From NCBI RefSeq assembly GCF_026283955.1, contig NZ_JAPDPE010000008.1, positions 1-64,000 on the forward strand: a stretch of DNA of 64,000 bases, written 5' to 3'. Positions 17,293 through 26,561 of the stretch are shown in pieces. This DNA is from Dyella silvatica. GTDB lineage: Bacteria; Pseudomonadota; Gammaproteobacteria; Xanthomonadales; Rhodanobacteraceae. Positions within the stretch are counted from its first letter, which is position 1. Each line of letters opens with the position of its first letter. The notes beneath the pieces are model-generated. The model searched no databases. It saw only the letters and a program-made list of their open reading frames with translations, and was not told the origin of the DNA. A program made the position numbers and the translations under genes.

Positions 17293-18381
17293 ATGAGCCG
17301 TACTACCGTAGCGACCATCCATCTTGGCGCCTTGCGCCACAATCTCTCACGTATCAAAGCGCTGGCAGCGCCAGCCAAGGTCATGGCGGTGGTCAAGGCT
17401 GACGCATACGGCCATGGCTTGGAGCGAGTGGCACGCGCGCTCGACCGCGATGCCGACGCGTTTGCGGTGGCTGCGCTGGGCGACGGCTTGCGCTTGCGCG
17501 CCGCCGGCCATCGTCAGCGCATCGTGGTGTTGTCCGGCCCGGATCAGTCAGGCGATATTGCCGAGATGCAGCGGCTTGGCCTGGACGCGGCGATTCATCA
17601 TGAAGAGCAACTGCGCTGGCTGGCCGAGGCCACGCCTGAGCGTGGTCTGCTCCGCGTCTGGCTGAAAGTGGATAGCGGCATGCATCGCCTGGGTTTTGCA
17701 CCCGAGCGCGCCGCCGAGATTCACGCCAGGCTGTCGGCCATGCCCGGCATCGATGGAGAGGTCGGCCTGCTGACCCACTTTGCCGAATCCGAAGTATTCG
17801 ATGGCACCGAGACGCCCGCGCAGCTGGCACGGTTTAATGAGGTTACGCGCGACTTGCAGGGCCCGCGCTCACTATCCAATTCGGCTGCCGTGCTTGGTTG
17901 GCCCGATGCACGCGGTGATTGGGTGCGCACTGGCGGCTTGCTGTATGGCTTGTCCGTCGTCGCGGGTAAGAGCGGCGCCGATTTTGGATTTCGCCCGGCG
18001 ATGACCTTGAGCACTCGCCTGATTGCCATCAACCACATCAAGCGTGGCGAGCGCATCGGCTACAACGGCACCTGGACTTGTCCGCAAGACATGCCGGTCG
18101 GGGTCGCGGCGGTGGGGTATGGCGATGGCTATCCGCGTAGCGCGGTTGCCGGCACGCCGGTGCTGATCGGTGACCGTCAGGTGCCCTTGATTGGCCGGGT
18201 CTCGATGGATCTGATTACGCTCGATTTGCGCGAGGCGCCGCTGGCGCGAGTCGGCGACCGGGTGACCCTCTGGGGGCCGGCGTTGCCGGTCGAACATATT
18301 GCGGCGCAGGCGGGCACGATTTCGTACGACCTGACCTGTGGCATGACCCGCCGCGTGTTGTTTGTCGAAGACGAACATTAG
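17293..18381 (+). CDS. alr: Alanine racemase
   Basis: PLP enzyme supplying D-alanine for peptidoglycan, 362 residues. The PLP lysine is K35 in VVKADAYGHGLERVA; the second catalytic Tyr lies in IGYNGTWTCPQDMPVG, with GVAAVGYGDGYPRS and RVSMDLITLDL as further family motifs. Its stop codon overlaps the first bases of the dispersed repeat at 18380. radA follows on the same strand, as is common in gammaproteobacteria where dnaB-alr-radA order recurs. Confidence 0.96.
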   Translation: MSRTTVATIHLGALRHNLSRIKALAAPAKVMAVVKADAYGHGLERVARALDRDADAFAVAALGDGLRLRAAGHRQRIVVLSGPDQSGDIAEMQRLGLDAAIHHEEQLRWLAEATPERGLLRVWLKVDSGMHRLGFAPERAAEIHARLSAMPGIDGEVGLLTHFAESEVFDGTETPAQLARFNEVTRDLQGPRSLSNSAAVLGWPDARGDWVRTGGLLYGLSVVAGKSGADFGFRPAMTLSTRLIAINHIKRGERIGYNGTWTCPQDMPVGVAAVGYGDGYPRSAVAGTPVLIGDRQVPLIGRVSMDLITLDLREAPLARVGDRVTLWGPALPVEHIAAQAGTISYDLTCGMTRRVLFVEDEH

Positions 18382-18506
18382 GGCCTGTTTGCCCGCAGTG
18401 CGGCGTCATCGCTCGGTCGTGTACGGACGTACACTCCCTCACTCTTCCTTGCCCTGCGCGCAAACAGATCCCGGCGCGGGCTACGCGAATAGCGTGAACA
18501 GGCCCT
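18380..18506. repeat. Dispersed palindromic element (short copy)
   Basis: Bounded by inverted ends AGGGCCTGTT at 18380 and GAACAGGCCCT at 18496-18506, with an internal GTGTACGGACGTACAC palindrome. Its full length aligns with the reverse complement of 39069-39190, including the blocks CTGTTTGCCCGCA, CTTCCTTG, CCTGCG and GGCGCGGGC. It has no coding capacity and begins at the alr stop codon. Confidence 0.85.
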
Positions 18507-18612
18507 AGATAAGCCGGCTGCGTGCCGGCAGCCTGATCGGCTGCAACGTCTCGCGATATGCGATGGCAACCGGCTAAGCTCGTCGCACCTCAGCTGGAGC
18601 ATGTCGAGACCC

Positions 18613-19995
18613 ATGGCCAAAGCCAAGACCGCCTACGTCTGTACCGACTGCGGTGCCGAGCATTCGAAATGGCAGGGCCAGTGCATCGAATGCGGCGTGT
18701 GGAACACGCTTAGTGAAGTGGTGCTGCAGCCAGCGATAAAGTCGGTCGGCGCGGCGCGCAGTGGTGGCAGTTATGCCGGTGCGGCGGCGGGAACACCCAA
18801 GGTGACCCCTTTGGCGACGGTGGCATTGACCACTGAGGCGCGCACGCTGACGGGTATCGGCGAACTCGATCGCGTCTTGGGCGGCGGTCTGGTTGACGGC
18901 TCGGTGGTGCTGATCGGCGGCGATCCGGGTATCGGCAAGTCGACATTGCTGTTGCAGATGCTGGGCAAGCTGGGCGAGAAGTTAGCCAGTGTGTATGTCA
19001 CCGGCGAAGAGTCGTTGTCCCAGGTGGCATCGCGCGCACAACGCCTGGATCTGCCGCTGGCGCCGTTGCACGCCTTGGCTGAGACCTGCATCGAGCGGAT
19101 TCTCGAACAAGCGCTTGCCCATCGGCCGCGCGCACTGGTCATCGACTCGATCCAGACCATCTGGACGGAGCTGCTCACGGCGGCGCCGGGCTCGGTAAGT
19201 CAGGTGCGCGAATCGGCGGCCAAGCTCACCCGTTTCGCTAAAGAGACCGGTACCTCGGTCTTCTTGGTCGGCCATGTCACCAAGGAGGGCGGCATTGCCG
19301 GTCCGCGTGTGCTTGAGCACATGGTCGATGCGGTGCTGTATTTCGAGGGTGAGTCGGGTAGTCGTTTCCGTATCTTGCGCGCCTTCAAGAATCGCTTTGG
19401 CGCAGTCAATGAGCTGGGCGTTTTTGCGATGAGCGAGAAAGGTTTGCGCGAGGTACCCAATCCCTCGGCGATCTTCCTCTCGGCGCATTCGGGGCCAACC
19501 TCGGGCAGCGCGGTGATGGTTACCCGTGAGGGCACGCGACCGTTGTTGGTCGAGGTGCAGGCCCTGGTCGATCAGTCTTCCCTGGGCAATCCGCGCCGGG
19601 TGGCGTTGGGTCTGGAACAGAATCGTCTGGCGATGTTGCTGGCGGTGCTGCATCGCCATGGTGGCGTAGCGGCCTACGATCAGGATGTATTCGTCAACGT
19701 GGTCGGCGGTATCCGGGTGCAGGAGACGGCGGCCGATTTACCGGTGTTGCTGGCGGTGTTGTCCAGCCTGCGCGATCGACCCCTGCCAGAAAAAACCATT
19801 GCTTTTGGCGAGGTGGGCCTGTCCGGGGAAATTCGTCCGGTACCCAATGGCGAGGAGCGCTTGAAAGAGGCCGCCACTCACGGCTTTCGACGCGCGATCG
19901 TGCCCAAGGCCAATGCGCCGAAGAAAGCACGTATCGGTGACATGGAAGTGATCGGTGTCGAGCGGTTGTCACAAGCGATCGACGCAGTCAATTAA
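18613..19995 (+). CDS. radA: DNA repair protein RadA (Sms)
   Basis: RecA-related branch-migration ATPase working in recombinational repair, 460 residues. Domain order: N-terminal zinc finger (CTDCG and CIECG), RecA-like ATPase with Walker A GGDPGIGKSTLLLQ, the RadA-specific KNRFGAVNELG motif, and a C-terminal Lon-protease-like domain (NVVGGIRVQETAADLPV) without a working protease site in this family. Starts at 18601 and 18613 are both possible; GGAG at 18596 is too close to the first and rather far from the second, and I prefer 18613 for the family N-terminus MAKAKTAYVC. Confidence 0.95.
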   Translation: MAKAKTAYVCTDCGAEHSKWQGQCIECGVWNTLSEVVLQPAIKSVGAARSGGSYAGAAAGTPKVTPLATVALTTEARTLTGIGELDRVLGGGLVDGSVVLIGGDPGIGKSTLLLQMLGKLGEKLASVYVTGEESLSQVASRAQRLDLPLAPLHALAETCIERILEQALAHRPRALVIDSIQTIWTELLTAAPGSVSQVRESAAKLTRFAKETGTSVFLVGHVTKEGGIAGPRVLEHMVDAVLYFEGESGSRFRILRAFKNRFGAVNELGVFAMSEKGLREVPNPSAIFLSAHSGPTSGSAVMVTREGTRPLLVEVQALVDQSSLGNPRRVALGLEQNRLAMLLAVLHRHGGVAAYDQDVFVNVVGGIRVQETAADLPVLLAVLSSLRDRPLPEKTIAFGEVGLSGEIRPVPNGEERLKEAATHGFRRAIVPKANAPKKARIGDMEVIGVERLSQAIDAVN

Positions 19996-20160
19996 GTAGC
20001 GCGCAGATCCGAACTCGCCAGGTTGGTAATGTGCGTTGGGTCATAGATTCAGCGCGTGGTGCTCTTGGAGTGCGCTTGTGCGAGCGATTTACACGCGGAA
20101 TAAACATCCCCCATACCTAGCATGTGTGTACGCGCTAGATGGCGCGACTAGGGGGACATC

Positions 20161-21864
20161 GTGCGGATTCTTTTTCTGTCTACGCGACATAACGGGTTGT
20201 CGCAGCGAGCGCAGGTCGAGCTGGAAGATCTAGGTCATCACATCGATGTGGCTGAAGTCAGCGATGGCGCCCAGATGGAGGCGGCCGTGCATAGATTCCA
20301 GCCAGATCTGATCTTGGCGCCGATGCTCAAGTCGGCGATTCCCGCTGAAATCTGGCAACACCATCTTTGCCTGATCGTGCACCCTGGCATCCCGGGGGAT
20401 CGAGGTCCGTCATCGCTGGACTGGGCGTTGTTGGATGCTGCGCCGCAGTGGGGCGTGACGGTGCTTGCGGCGCGTGACGAGATGGATGGCGGCCCGATCT
20501 GGGCGCATCGGGAATTTCCCATGCGTGACGCCAGCAAGGGGGCGATTTACCGCCGCGAAACCACCGATGCAGCGATGCTGGCCATACGCGATGCCTTGCG
20601 ACGCATAGCCGAAGGCGTGCGTCCTCTCCCTGCGGGCTATGCGGTTGCGCCGATTGGGCGCGAACGTCCGCTGTGCCGGCAAGAGGATCGCCGTATCGGT
20701 TGGGACGCGCCCTTAGACGAATTACTGCGGCATATCCATTCGGCCGACAGTGCCCCGGGGTTGTTGTTACCGCTGGCTGGCGCCAAGGTGCGGGTTTATG
20801 GCGCTCATCCCGAAGCGGGCCTGCGCGGGCGTCCGGGCGAGTTGCTGGCGCAACGCGACGGTGCGCTTTGCGTGGCATGTGGTGACGCGGCGTTGTGGAT
20901 CAGCCATTTGCGTCGACGGCAGGGCTTGAGTGCAGACGACCCGCGCTATGACATCAAGTTGCCCGCGGCGCAGGTGTTGAGCGATCGCTTGCAAGGCGTC
21001 GCCGAGCTTCCGTTGTCGCCAGAAAGTCAGTCCGAGACGGCGACCTGGCAGCCGATTCGTTACCGTGAGCACGGTTATAACGGCTATCTGCATTTCGACA
21101 TGCTCAATGGCGCCATGAGTACCTTGGTGCTCGAGCGTTTGCTGGCCGCCTATCGCTATGCGCGCGGGCGTCCCACGCGCACGCTGGTCTTGTGCGGCGG
21201 TGGGGATTTCTGGTCCAACGGGATCGATCTCACTGCGATCGAGGCAGCGGCCGATCCCGCGCAGGAGTCATGGCGCAACATTGTGGCGATGAATGCTTTG
21301 GTGCGCGAGATCGTGCTGACCGATGACAAGCGCACGGTGTCGCTGATTCAGGGCAATGCCGGCGCGGGCGGGGTGATTCTTGCGCTGGCGGCCGACCATG
21401 TCCTGGCGCGCGAAGGCGTCGTGCTCAACCCCCACTATCGAGGCATGGGTGGCTTGTATGGCTCGGAGTACTGGACCTATCTGTTGCCACGGCGAGTAGG
21501 AGCCGTTGTGGCCAGGCAGCTCACCGAGTCTTTGCAGCCGCTAGGCACCGCGCGTGCGCAACGCATCGGTTTGCTCGATGGCTTGCTCGACAATGGCCTA
21601 TCAGGCGAAAGCCTTATTCAGCATGTCGAGACTCGACTGGCTGCGGGCAATAAACTGAGTGCCTGGCGGGCAGCATTGGCTGGAAAGGCGCGGCAGCGCT
21701 TGCGCGATGAGCAGGCCAAACCGATGGAAGCCTATGCGGAAGAGGAGCTGGCCGAGATGCGGCGCAATTTCTTTGGCCCCGATCCTGCCTATCATTTGGC
21801 GCGGCGGGCCTTTGTGCGCAAACAAGATGCCCTGATCGAGGTGGCTGCCGCCAGGCACGGCTGA
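20161..21864 (+). CDS. hypX: HypX/HoxX-like hydrogenase maturation factor
   Basis: 567 residues, the full length of HypX, which makes the CO ligand of [NiFe]-hydrogenase from a formyl donor in aerobes. The N-terminal half is a formyltransferase fold (LILAPMLKSAIPAEIWQHH, H74 in VHPGIPGDRGPSSLDWA, D109 in EMDGGPIWA). The C-terminal half is an enoyl-CoA hydratase/crotonase fold with GNAGAGGVILALAADHV and NPHYRGMGGLYGSEYWTYL. It starts with GTG preceded by a strong AGGGGGA. No hydrogenase or other hyp gene is in the window: downstream is a convergent ccsA-like gene. Its role without hydrogenase is open. Confidence 0.85.
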   Translation: MRILFLSTRHNGLSQRAQVELEDLGHHIDVAEVSDGAQMEAAVHRFQPDLILAPMLKSAIPAEIWQHHLCLIVHPGIPGDRGPSSLDWALLDAAPQWGVTVLAARDEMDGGPIWAHREFPMRDASKGAIYRRETTDAAMLAIRDALRRIAEGVRPLPAGYAVAPIGRERPLCRQEDRRIGWDAPLDELLRHIHSADSAPGLLLPLAGAKVRVYGAHPEAGLRGRPGELLAQRDGALCVACGDAALWISHLRRRQGLSADDPRYDIKLPAAQVLSDRLQGVAELPLSPESQSETATWQPIRYREHGYNGYLHFDMLNGAMSTLVLERLLAAYRYARGRPTRTLVLCGGGDFWSNGIDLTAIEAAADPAQESWRNIVAMNALVREIVLTDDKRTVSLIQGNAGAGGVILALAADHVLAREGVVLNPHYRGMGGLYGSEYWTYLLPRRVGAVVARQLTESLQPLGTARAQRIGLLDGLLDNGLSGESLIQHVETRLAAGNKLSAWRAALAGKARQRLRDEQAKPMEAYAEEELAEMRRNFFGPDPAYHLARRAFVRKQDALIEVAAARHG

Positions 21865-21879
21865 TGCCTGGCGATATCC

Positions 21880-22677
21880 TCAACCTGCGCGGTTGAGCAC
21901 CAGCTCGAGCACGAATTTCGAACCAAAGAAAGCCAGTAGCAGGATGCCCATGCCGATAAGCATGAGATTGACCGCGCGCCGGCCACGCCAGCCGTAACGC
22001 CAGCGACCATAGAGCAAGGTGCCGAAGATCAGCCAGGCAATGATCGATAACACGGTTTTATGAATCAGGTGCTGACCGAACAAGTCGCCGACGAACAGGG
22101 CGCCAGTGATCAAGGTCAGCGTCAGCAGCATGAATCCGGCGCCGATAAGCTGGAACAGCAAGGTTTCGGTCAAGGTCAGCGGCGGCAGCGCACGCATCCA
22201 GCTGCCGAACTGCCGGTGGCGCAAGGCGCGTTCCTGTACGGCCAGCAAGATCGCCAACACGGCGGCAATACACAGCACGCTGAAAGACACCAGGGCGACC
22301 GTGACATGCAGCTTGATCTGCCAGTCCAGCACCAGTGGCTGGGTGGCCGGGGCGAGAAAGCTGTCCGCGGCGAGCAAGAGCGCGGTGAGCGGAAAGACGA
22401 TCACGCCGAGGGCCGCCACCGGTCGCGACATGTTCACCAGCAAGGTCAGTGCGGAAACCACGCAGGCGACCAGCGACAGGGCGGCAAAAAAATGCAAATC
22501 CAAAGCGCCGCGATGGATGCCAAGCAAGATCCCGGCATGAATCAAGACCGCCGTGCCGGCCAGGCCCAGCGCTGATTTATTCAGCGGTTGTCCGCCGCCC
22601 AGCAAGGGGCGGGCAAGGCCGCCCGCTGCGGCGAGATAAAGCGCGATGGCAAGCAGTGCAAGGACAGTTATGACCAT
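21880..22677 (-). CDS. CcsA/YpjD-family inner-membrane protein
   Basis: 265-residue multi-spanning protein with about eight helices and the cytochrome-c-assembly (CcsA/CcmC-like) layout: LDWQIKLHVTVALVSFSVLCIAA and HLIHKTVLSIIAWLIFG carry the conserved His. In gammaproteobacteria the YpjD homologue sits divergently next to ffh, exactly as here. The start at 22677 is chosen at the first hydrophobic helix; the open frame runs on to 22878 and would overlap the ffh promoter. Confidence 0.8.
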   Translation of the reverse strand: MVITVLALLAIALYLAAAGGLARPLLGGGQPLNKSALGLAGTAVLIHAGILLGIHRGALDLHFFAALSLVACVVSALTLLVNMSRPVAALGVIVFPLTALLLAADSFLAPATQPLVLDWQIKLHVTVALVSFSVLCIAAVLAILLAVQERALRHRQFGSWMRALPPLTLTETLLFQLIGAGFMLLTLTLITGALFVGDLFGQHLIHKTVLSIIAWLIFGTLLYGRWRYGWRGRRAVNLMLIGMGILLLAFFGSKFVLELVLNRAG

Positions 22678-22865
22678 AGCCGTGCAGTGTAGGGGGTTAG
22701 CTGGCGGCGCGGGAACGGGGCCTTCGACACAAGCACCGAAGTTTGCAGTGTTTGTGAATGGGGATTCACGGCGAGACGACTTTATGGCCCGTGCGGTTTG
22801 CCCATTTCCCGTTCCTCTTGGTCCCCCGGCTATACTGTGCGACTTCTCATTCAACACCCATCGCC

Positions 22866-24248
22866 ATGTTCGAGTCATTGAGCCAACGTCTTTCCGCCAC
22901 CGTTAACCGCCTGCGTGGTCGCGGCCGACTGACCGAAGAAAACATTCGCGAGTCGCTGCGCGAAGTGCGCATTGCGCTGCTGGAGGCTGATGTCGCGCTG
23001 CCAGTGGTGCAGGCGCTGATCGAGCGCGTCAAGGTGCGTGCGGTGGGCCAGGATGTGCTCAAGAGCCTGTCGCCGGGCCAGGCCCTGGTCAAGGTGGTCA
23101 GCGACGAACTGACCGCGGTCATGGGCACCGCCAATGCCGAACTGAACCTGGCCCAGCAGCCTCCGGCCGTGGTGCTGATGGCAGGTTTGCAGGGTGCCGG
23201 TAAAACCACCACCGTGGCCAAACTTGCGCGCTTCCTCACCGAGCGCAAGAAAAAGAAAGTGATGGTGGTCAGTTGCGACGTCTATCGTCCCGCCGCTATC
23301 GAGCAATTGCGTACGCTGGCCGAGCAGGTCGGGGTGAAGTTCTTCCCGTCTGAGGCGGGGCAGAACCCGGTGGATATCGCCAAGGCGGCCATTGCCGCTG
23401 CGCGCCGCGAAGTGGTTGATGTGTTGTTGGTCGATACCGCCGGCCGCCTGCATATCGACGAAGCGATGATGACCGAGATCAAGGCCTTGCATGCCGCGAT
23501 CAACCCGATCGAGACCTTGTTCGTGGTCGACTCGATGACGGGTCAGGACGCGGCCAATACGGCCAAGGCCTTTGCCGACGCCTTGCCGCTTACTGGCGTG
23601 GTACTGACCAAGACCGACGGCGACGCCCGTGGCGGTGCGGCACTGTCGGTGCGCTACGTCACCGGCCGTCCGATCAAATTCCTCGGCGCTGGCGAAAAAA
23701 CCGACGCGCTGGAGCCGTTCCATCCGGATCGCCTGGCGCAACGCATCCTCGGCATGGGCGACGTGCTGTCGCTGGTCGAGGAGGTCGAGCGCAAGGTCGA
23801 TCAGGAAAAGGCGCAGAAGCTGGCCGAAAAGGTCATCAAGGGCAAACGCTTCGACCTGAACGATATGAAAGACCAGCTCGAGCAGATGAACAGCATGGGC
23901 GGCCTGGCTGGCTTGATGGATAAGTTGCCCGGCGTAGCCAATCTGCCGGACAGTGTGAAATCCAAGGTCAATAACAACGAAATTGGCCGTATGGTGGCCA
24001 TCATCAATTCGATGACCAAGAAAGAGCGCCGCCATCCGGATTTGCTCAATGGCTCCCGCCGCGCCCGCGTAGCGCGCGGTTCAGGCAGTCAGCCGGCGGA
24101 CGTCAACCGTCTGCTCAAGCAATACATGCAAATGGAAAAGATGATGTCCAAGCTGTCCAAGGGCGGCAGCAAAGGCCTGTTGCGGCAGATGCGCGGTGCC
24201 ATGAAGGGCATGGGCGGGATGGGCGGCGGCATGCCTCCCATGCGCTGA
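22866..24248 (+). CDS. ffh: Signal recognition particle protein Ffh
   Basis: SRP GTPase that binds 4.5S RNA and signal sequences, 460 residues. N domain MFESLSQRLSATVNRLRGRG, G domain with GLQGAGKTTTVAKLA, VDTAGRLHID and TKTDGDARGGAALS, and the Met-rich M domain ending in GGMGGGMPPMR. The start is at 22866; the frame is open upstream to 22758 but the domain start is obvious. It precedes the rpsP operon, a frequent arrangement. Confidence 0.97.
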   Translation: MFESLSQRLSATVNRLRGRGRLTEENIRESLREVRIALLEADVALPVVQALIERVKVRAVGQDVLKSLSPGQALVKVVSDELTAVMGTANAELNLAQQPPAVVLMAGLQGAGKTTTVAKLARFLTERKKKKVMVVSCDVYRPAAIEQLRTLAEQVGVKFFPSEAGQNPVDIAKAAIAAARREVVDVLLVDTAGRLHIDEAMMTEIKALHAAINPIETLFVVDSMTGQDAANTAKAFADALPLTGVVLTKTDGDARGGAALSVRYVTGRPIKFLGAGEKTDALEPFHPDRLAQRILGMGDVLSLVEEVERKVDQEKAQKLAEKVIKGKRFDLNDMKDQLEQMNSMGGLAGLMDKLPGVANLPDSVKSKVNNNEIGRMVAIINSMTKKERRHPDLLNGSRRARVARGSGSQPADVNRLLKQYMQMEKMMSKLSKGGSKGLLRQMRGAMKGMGGMGGGMPPMR

Positions 24249-24410
24249 TGCGCCTTGATGGGAGGGTAACTTGGGCTGCGGTGTGGGCTTAATCGGCCTC
24301 TGATCTCGATTACCTATTCCCTTTTTTCTGATTTTCGCTAAAATGCCATGTTTACCGCGCACGGTCTCGTGCGTGCTGCCGGCCTTTCCGGCAACTCTGG
24401 AGCTTTTACT

Positions 24411-24665
24411 ATGGTCAAGATTCGTCTTTCGCGCGGCGGCGCCAAGGGCCGTCCGTTCTACCACGTCGTTGTTACCGACCAGCGCAACAAGCGCGATGGC
24501 CGTAACATCGAAAGCGTGGGTTATTACAACCCCGTTGCTTCGGGCAAGGACAAGCGCCTTGAGCTGAACGTCGAGCGCGTTAAAGAATGGGTGGGCAAGG
24601 GTGCGCAGCTGACTGATAAGGTCGCCGCCCTGCTTAAGGAAGCCGGCAAGCAGCAGGCTGCCTGA
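24411..24665 (+). CDS. rpsP: 30S ribosomal protein S16
   Basis: 84-residue assembly protein of the 30S body. The start [20 protein letters not shown] and the middle [18 protein letters not shown] are diagnostic. CTGGAGC sits ahead of the ATG. First gene of rpsP-rimM-trmD-rplS; TAAAAT at 24339-24344 is a plausible -10 box for the operon promoter. Confidence 0.97.
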   Translation: MVKIRLSRGGAKGRPFYHVVVTDQRNKRDGRNIESVGYYNPVASGKDKRLELNVERVKEWVGKGAQLTDKVAALLKEAGKQQAA

Positions 24666-24667
24666 GC

Positions 24668-25183
24668 ATGACGGCAGCCGGTCGACGCGTCCTGGTTGGG
24701 CGCATCGTCGGACTGTACGGCGTGCAAGGCTGGCTCAAGATCGAATCTTGGACCGAGCCGCGCATGCGGATCTTCGATTACCAGCCCTGGCTGCTTAGTT
24801 CGGCGCCGGGCACGGAGTTGGAGGTCAAGGGAGTCAAGGGCCGTCCCCAGGGCAAGGGTTTAGTCGCCTTTTTGCCCGAGGTAACGGACCGCGAACAGGC
24901 AGCTGCATTGATCGGTCATGACATTTATGTCGCCCGTGAGCAACTGCCGCCTCCTGGCAAGGATGAGTATTACTGGGTCGATCTCGAAGGTCTCGAGGTC
25001 GTCACCACGGAAGGCGTGGTGCTGGGGCGGGTGGCTCACCTGTTCGCTACGGGCGCCAACGATGTCGTGGTAGTGAGGGACGGCGAGCGCGAGCGGCTGG
25101 TTCCTTTCGTCCAGGGTTCTTATGTGCGTTCGGTGGATTTGTCCGGCGGGCGCATGGTGGTGGACTGGGATCCTGAATTCTGA
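24668..25183 (+). CDS. rimM: Ribosome maturation factor RimM
   Basis: 171-residue factor for 30S maturation that binds S19 and the 30S head. RimM N-domain ([22 protein letters not shown]) and C-terminal PRC-barrel domain ([20 protein letters not shown] and later [16 protein letters not shown]). It begins two bases after the rpsP stop, showing translational coupling in this operon. Confidence 0.96.
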   Translation: MTAAGRRVLVGRIVGLYGVQGWLKIESWTEPRMRIFDYQPWLLSSAPGTELEVKGVKGRPQGKGLVAFLPEVTDREQAAALIGHDIYVAREQLPPPGKDEYYWVDLEGLEVVTTEGVVLGRVAHLFATGANDVVVVRDGERERLVPFVQGSYVRSVDLSGGRMVVDWDPEF

Positions 25184-25204
25184 TGTTGCTGGATTGAGGG
25201 CCTG

Positions 25205-25963
25205 ATGCGCTTCGACGTCGTTACGCTGTTTCCCGACTTCGTGCACCAGTGTGCCGCTGTAGGTGTCGTGGGACGTGCGCAGCAACGTGAGTTGTTGCAG
25301 GTGGAAACCTGGAACCCGCGCGACTTCGCCACCGACAATTACCGCACCGTGGATAGCCGTACGTATGGCGGCGGCCCCGGAATGGTGATGCTGATCGAGC
25401 CTTTGCGCGCGGTGTTGAAAGCCCTGCGCGAGGCGGCACCGGAACCGGTGCATGTGATTTATCTCAGTCCGCAAGGAGCGCGGCTGACACAGGGCAGGGT
25501 GGAGGCGCTGGCCAAGTTGCCGCGAATCGCCTTGCTCTGTGGTCGTTATGAAGGTGTGGACGAGCGTCTGCTGGCGCACGAGGTCGACGAAGAGCTTTCT
25601 ATCGGCGATTATGTGTTGTCTGGTGGTGAGCTGGGCGCTGCGGTGGTGATTGACGCCGTGGGCCGCTTGCAAGAGGGTGCATTGAACGATGCGCAATCTG
25701 CCGAGCAGGATTCGTTCTCGAACGGGCTGCTTGACTGTCCGCATTATGCGAAGCCGGTGCTTGATGCATTCGGTAACGTGCCGGAGGTATTGCTCTCTGG
25801 TGATCACGCGGCGATTCGCCGCTGGCGCCTGAAGCAATCGCTAGGTAGAACCTGGCTGCGCCGCCCGGACTTATTGGCGCAACGCGCGTTGGATGCTGAA
25901 TCCCGTGCGTTGTTGGATGAATTCCGCCGCGAATATGCGCGGCAAAACGATGCGGCTGAGTAA
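25205..25963 (+). CDS. trmD: tRNA (guanine-N1)-methyltransferase TrmD
   Basis: SPOUT methyltransferase making m1G37, 252 residues. [42 protein letters not shown] and [14 protein letters not shown] (the trefoil knot that holds AdoMet) are all intact, as is [14 protein letters not shown]. It follows rimM by 21 bases in the standard order. Confidence 0.97.
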   Translation: MRFDVVTLFPDFVHQCAAVGVVGRAQQRELLQVETWNPRDFATDNYRTVDSRTYGGGPGMVMLIEPLRAVLKALREAAPEPVHVIYLSPQGARLTQGRVEALAKLPRIALLCGRYEGVDERLLAHEVDEELSIGDYVLSGGELGAAVVIDAVGRLQEGALNDAQSAEQDSFSNGLLDCPHYAKPVLDAFGNVPEVLLSGDHAAIRRWRLKQSLGRTWLRRPDLLAQRALDAESRALLDEFRREYARQNDAAE

Positions 25964-25992
25964 GGTCGCAGCAAATTATCGACGGGTGTGCC

Positions 25993-26394
25993 ATGAACAA
26001 GATCATTGAACAGTTCGAAGCCGAGCAGATCACCCGCCAGCTGCCTGATTTCGGCCCTGGCGACACCGTGGTGGTTAACGTGAAAGTGAAGGAAGGTAAC
26101 CGCGAGCGCGTTCAGGCGTTCGAGGGTATCGTTATCGCCAAGCGTAGCCGCGGCCTGCATTCGGCTTTCACCGTGCGCAAGATTTCGCATGGCACCGGCG
26201 TGGAGCGCGTGTTCCAGTCGCACAGCCAGGCCATCGACTCGGTGGAAGTGAAGCGCAAGGGCAAGGTGCGTGGCGCCAAGCTTTACTACCTGCGTGGCCT
26301 GGAAGGCAAGGCTGCTCGTATTAAAGAAGATATCGCCGCCGCTGCCGCCATCAAGGCTGCATCGAAGGCTGCTGCAGCCGCTGCTGCCAAGTAA
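25993..26394 (+). CDS. rplS: 50S ribosomal protein L19
   Basis: 133-residue protein at the 30S-50S interface. [41 protein letters not shown] and [10 protein letters not shown] are diagnostic. The C-terminus has an Ala/Lys-rich tail (about 17 residues, [20 protein letters not shown]) longer than the E. coli protein. Last gene of the rpsP operon; terminator follows. Confidence 0.97.
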   Translation: MNKIIEQFEAEQITRQLPDFGPGDTVVVNVKVKEGNRERVQAFEGIVIAKRSRGLHSAFTVRKISHGTGVERVFQSHSQAIDSVEVKRKGKVRGAKLYYLRGLEGKAARIKEDIAAAAAIKAASKAAAAAAAK

Positions 26395-26413
26395 GACCTC
26401 AGCGTCTTGCTCG

Positions 26414-26450
26414 ACAAAAAAACCCGCGGATGGCTCCGCGGGTTTTTTGT
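26414..26450 (+). terminator. Intrinsic terminator after rplS
   Basis: Long stem, 26414-26430 with 26435-26450, containing CCCGCGGA/TCCGCGGG and flanking A/T runs that make it usable from both strands. It separates rplS from the convergent fimX. Confidence 0.92.
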
Positions 26451-26561
26451 TGCGCGTGCTGTACGCGAATCGGGCTGATCTTATCGGGCTGGTCTTTATC
26501 GGACTGATCGTCGATCGGGCTTTGCCGCCTCTTTGAGGAGGCGGCAGTTGGATCAAGCCGA

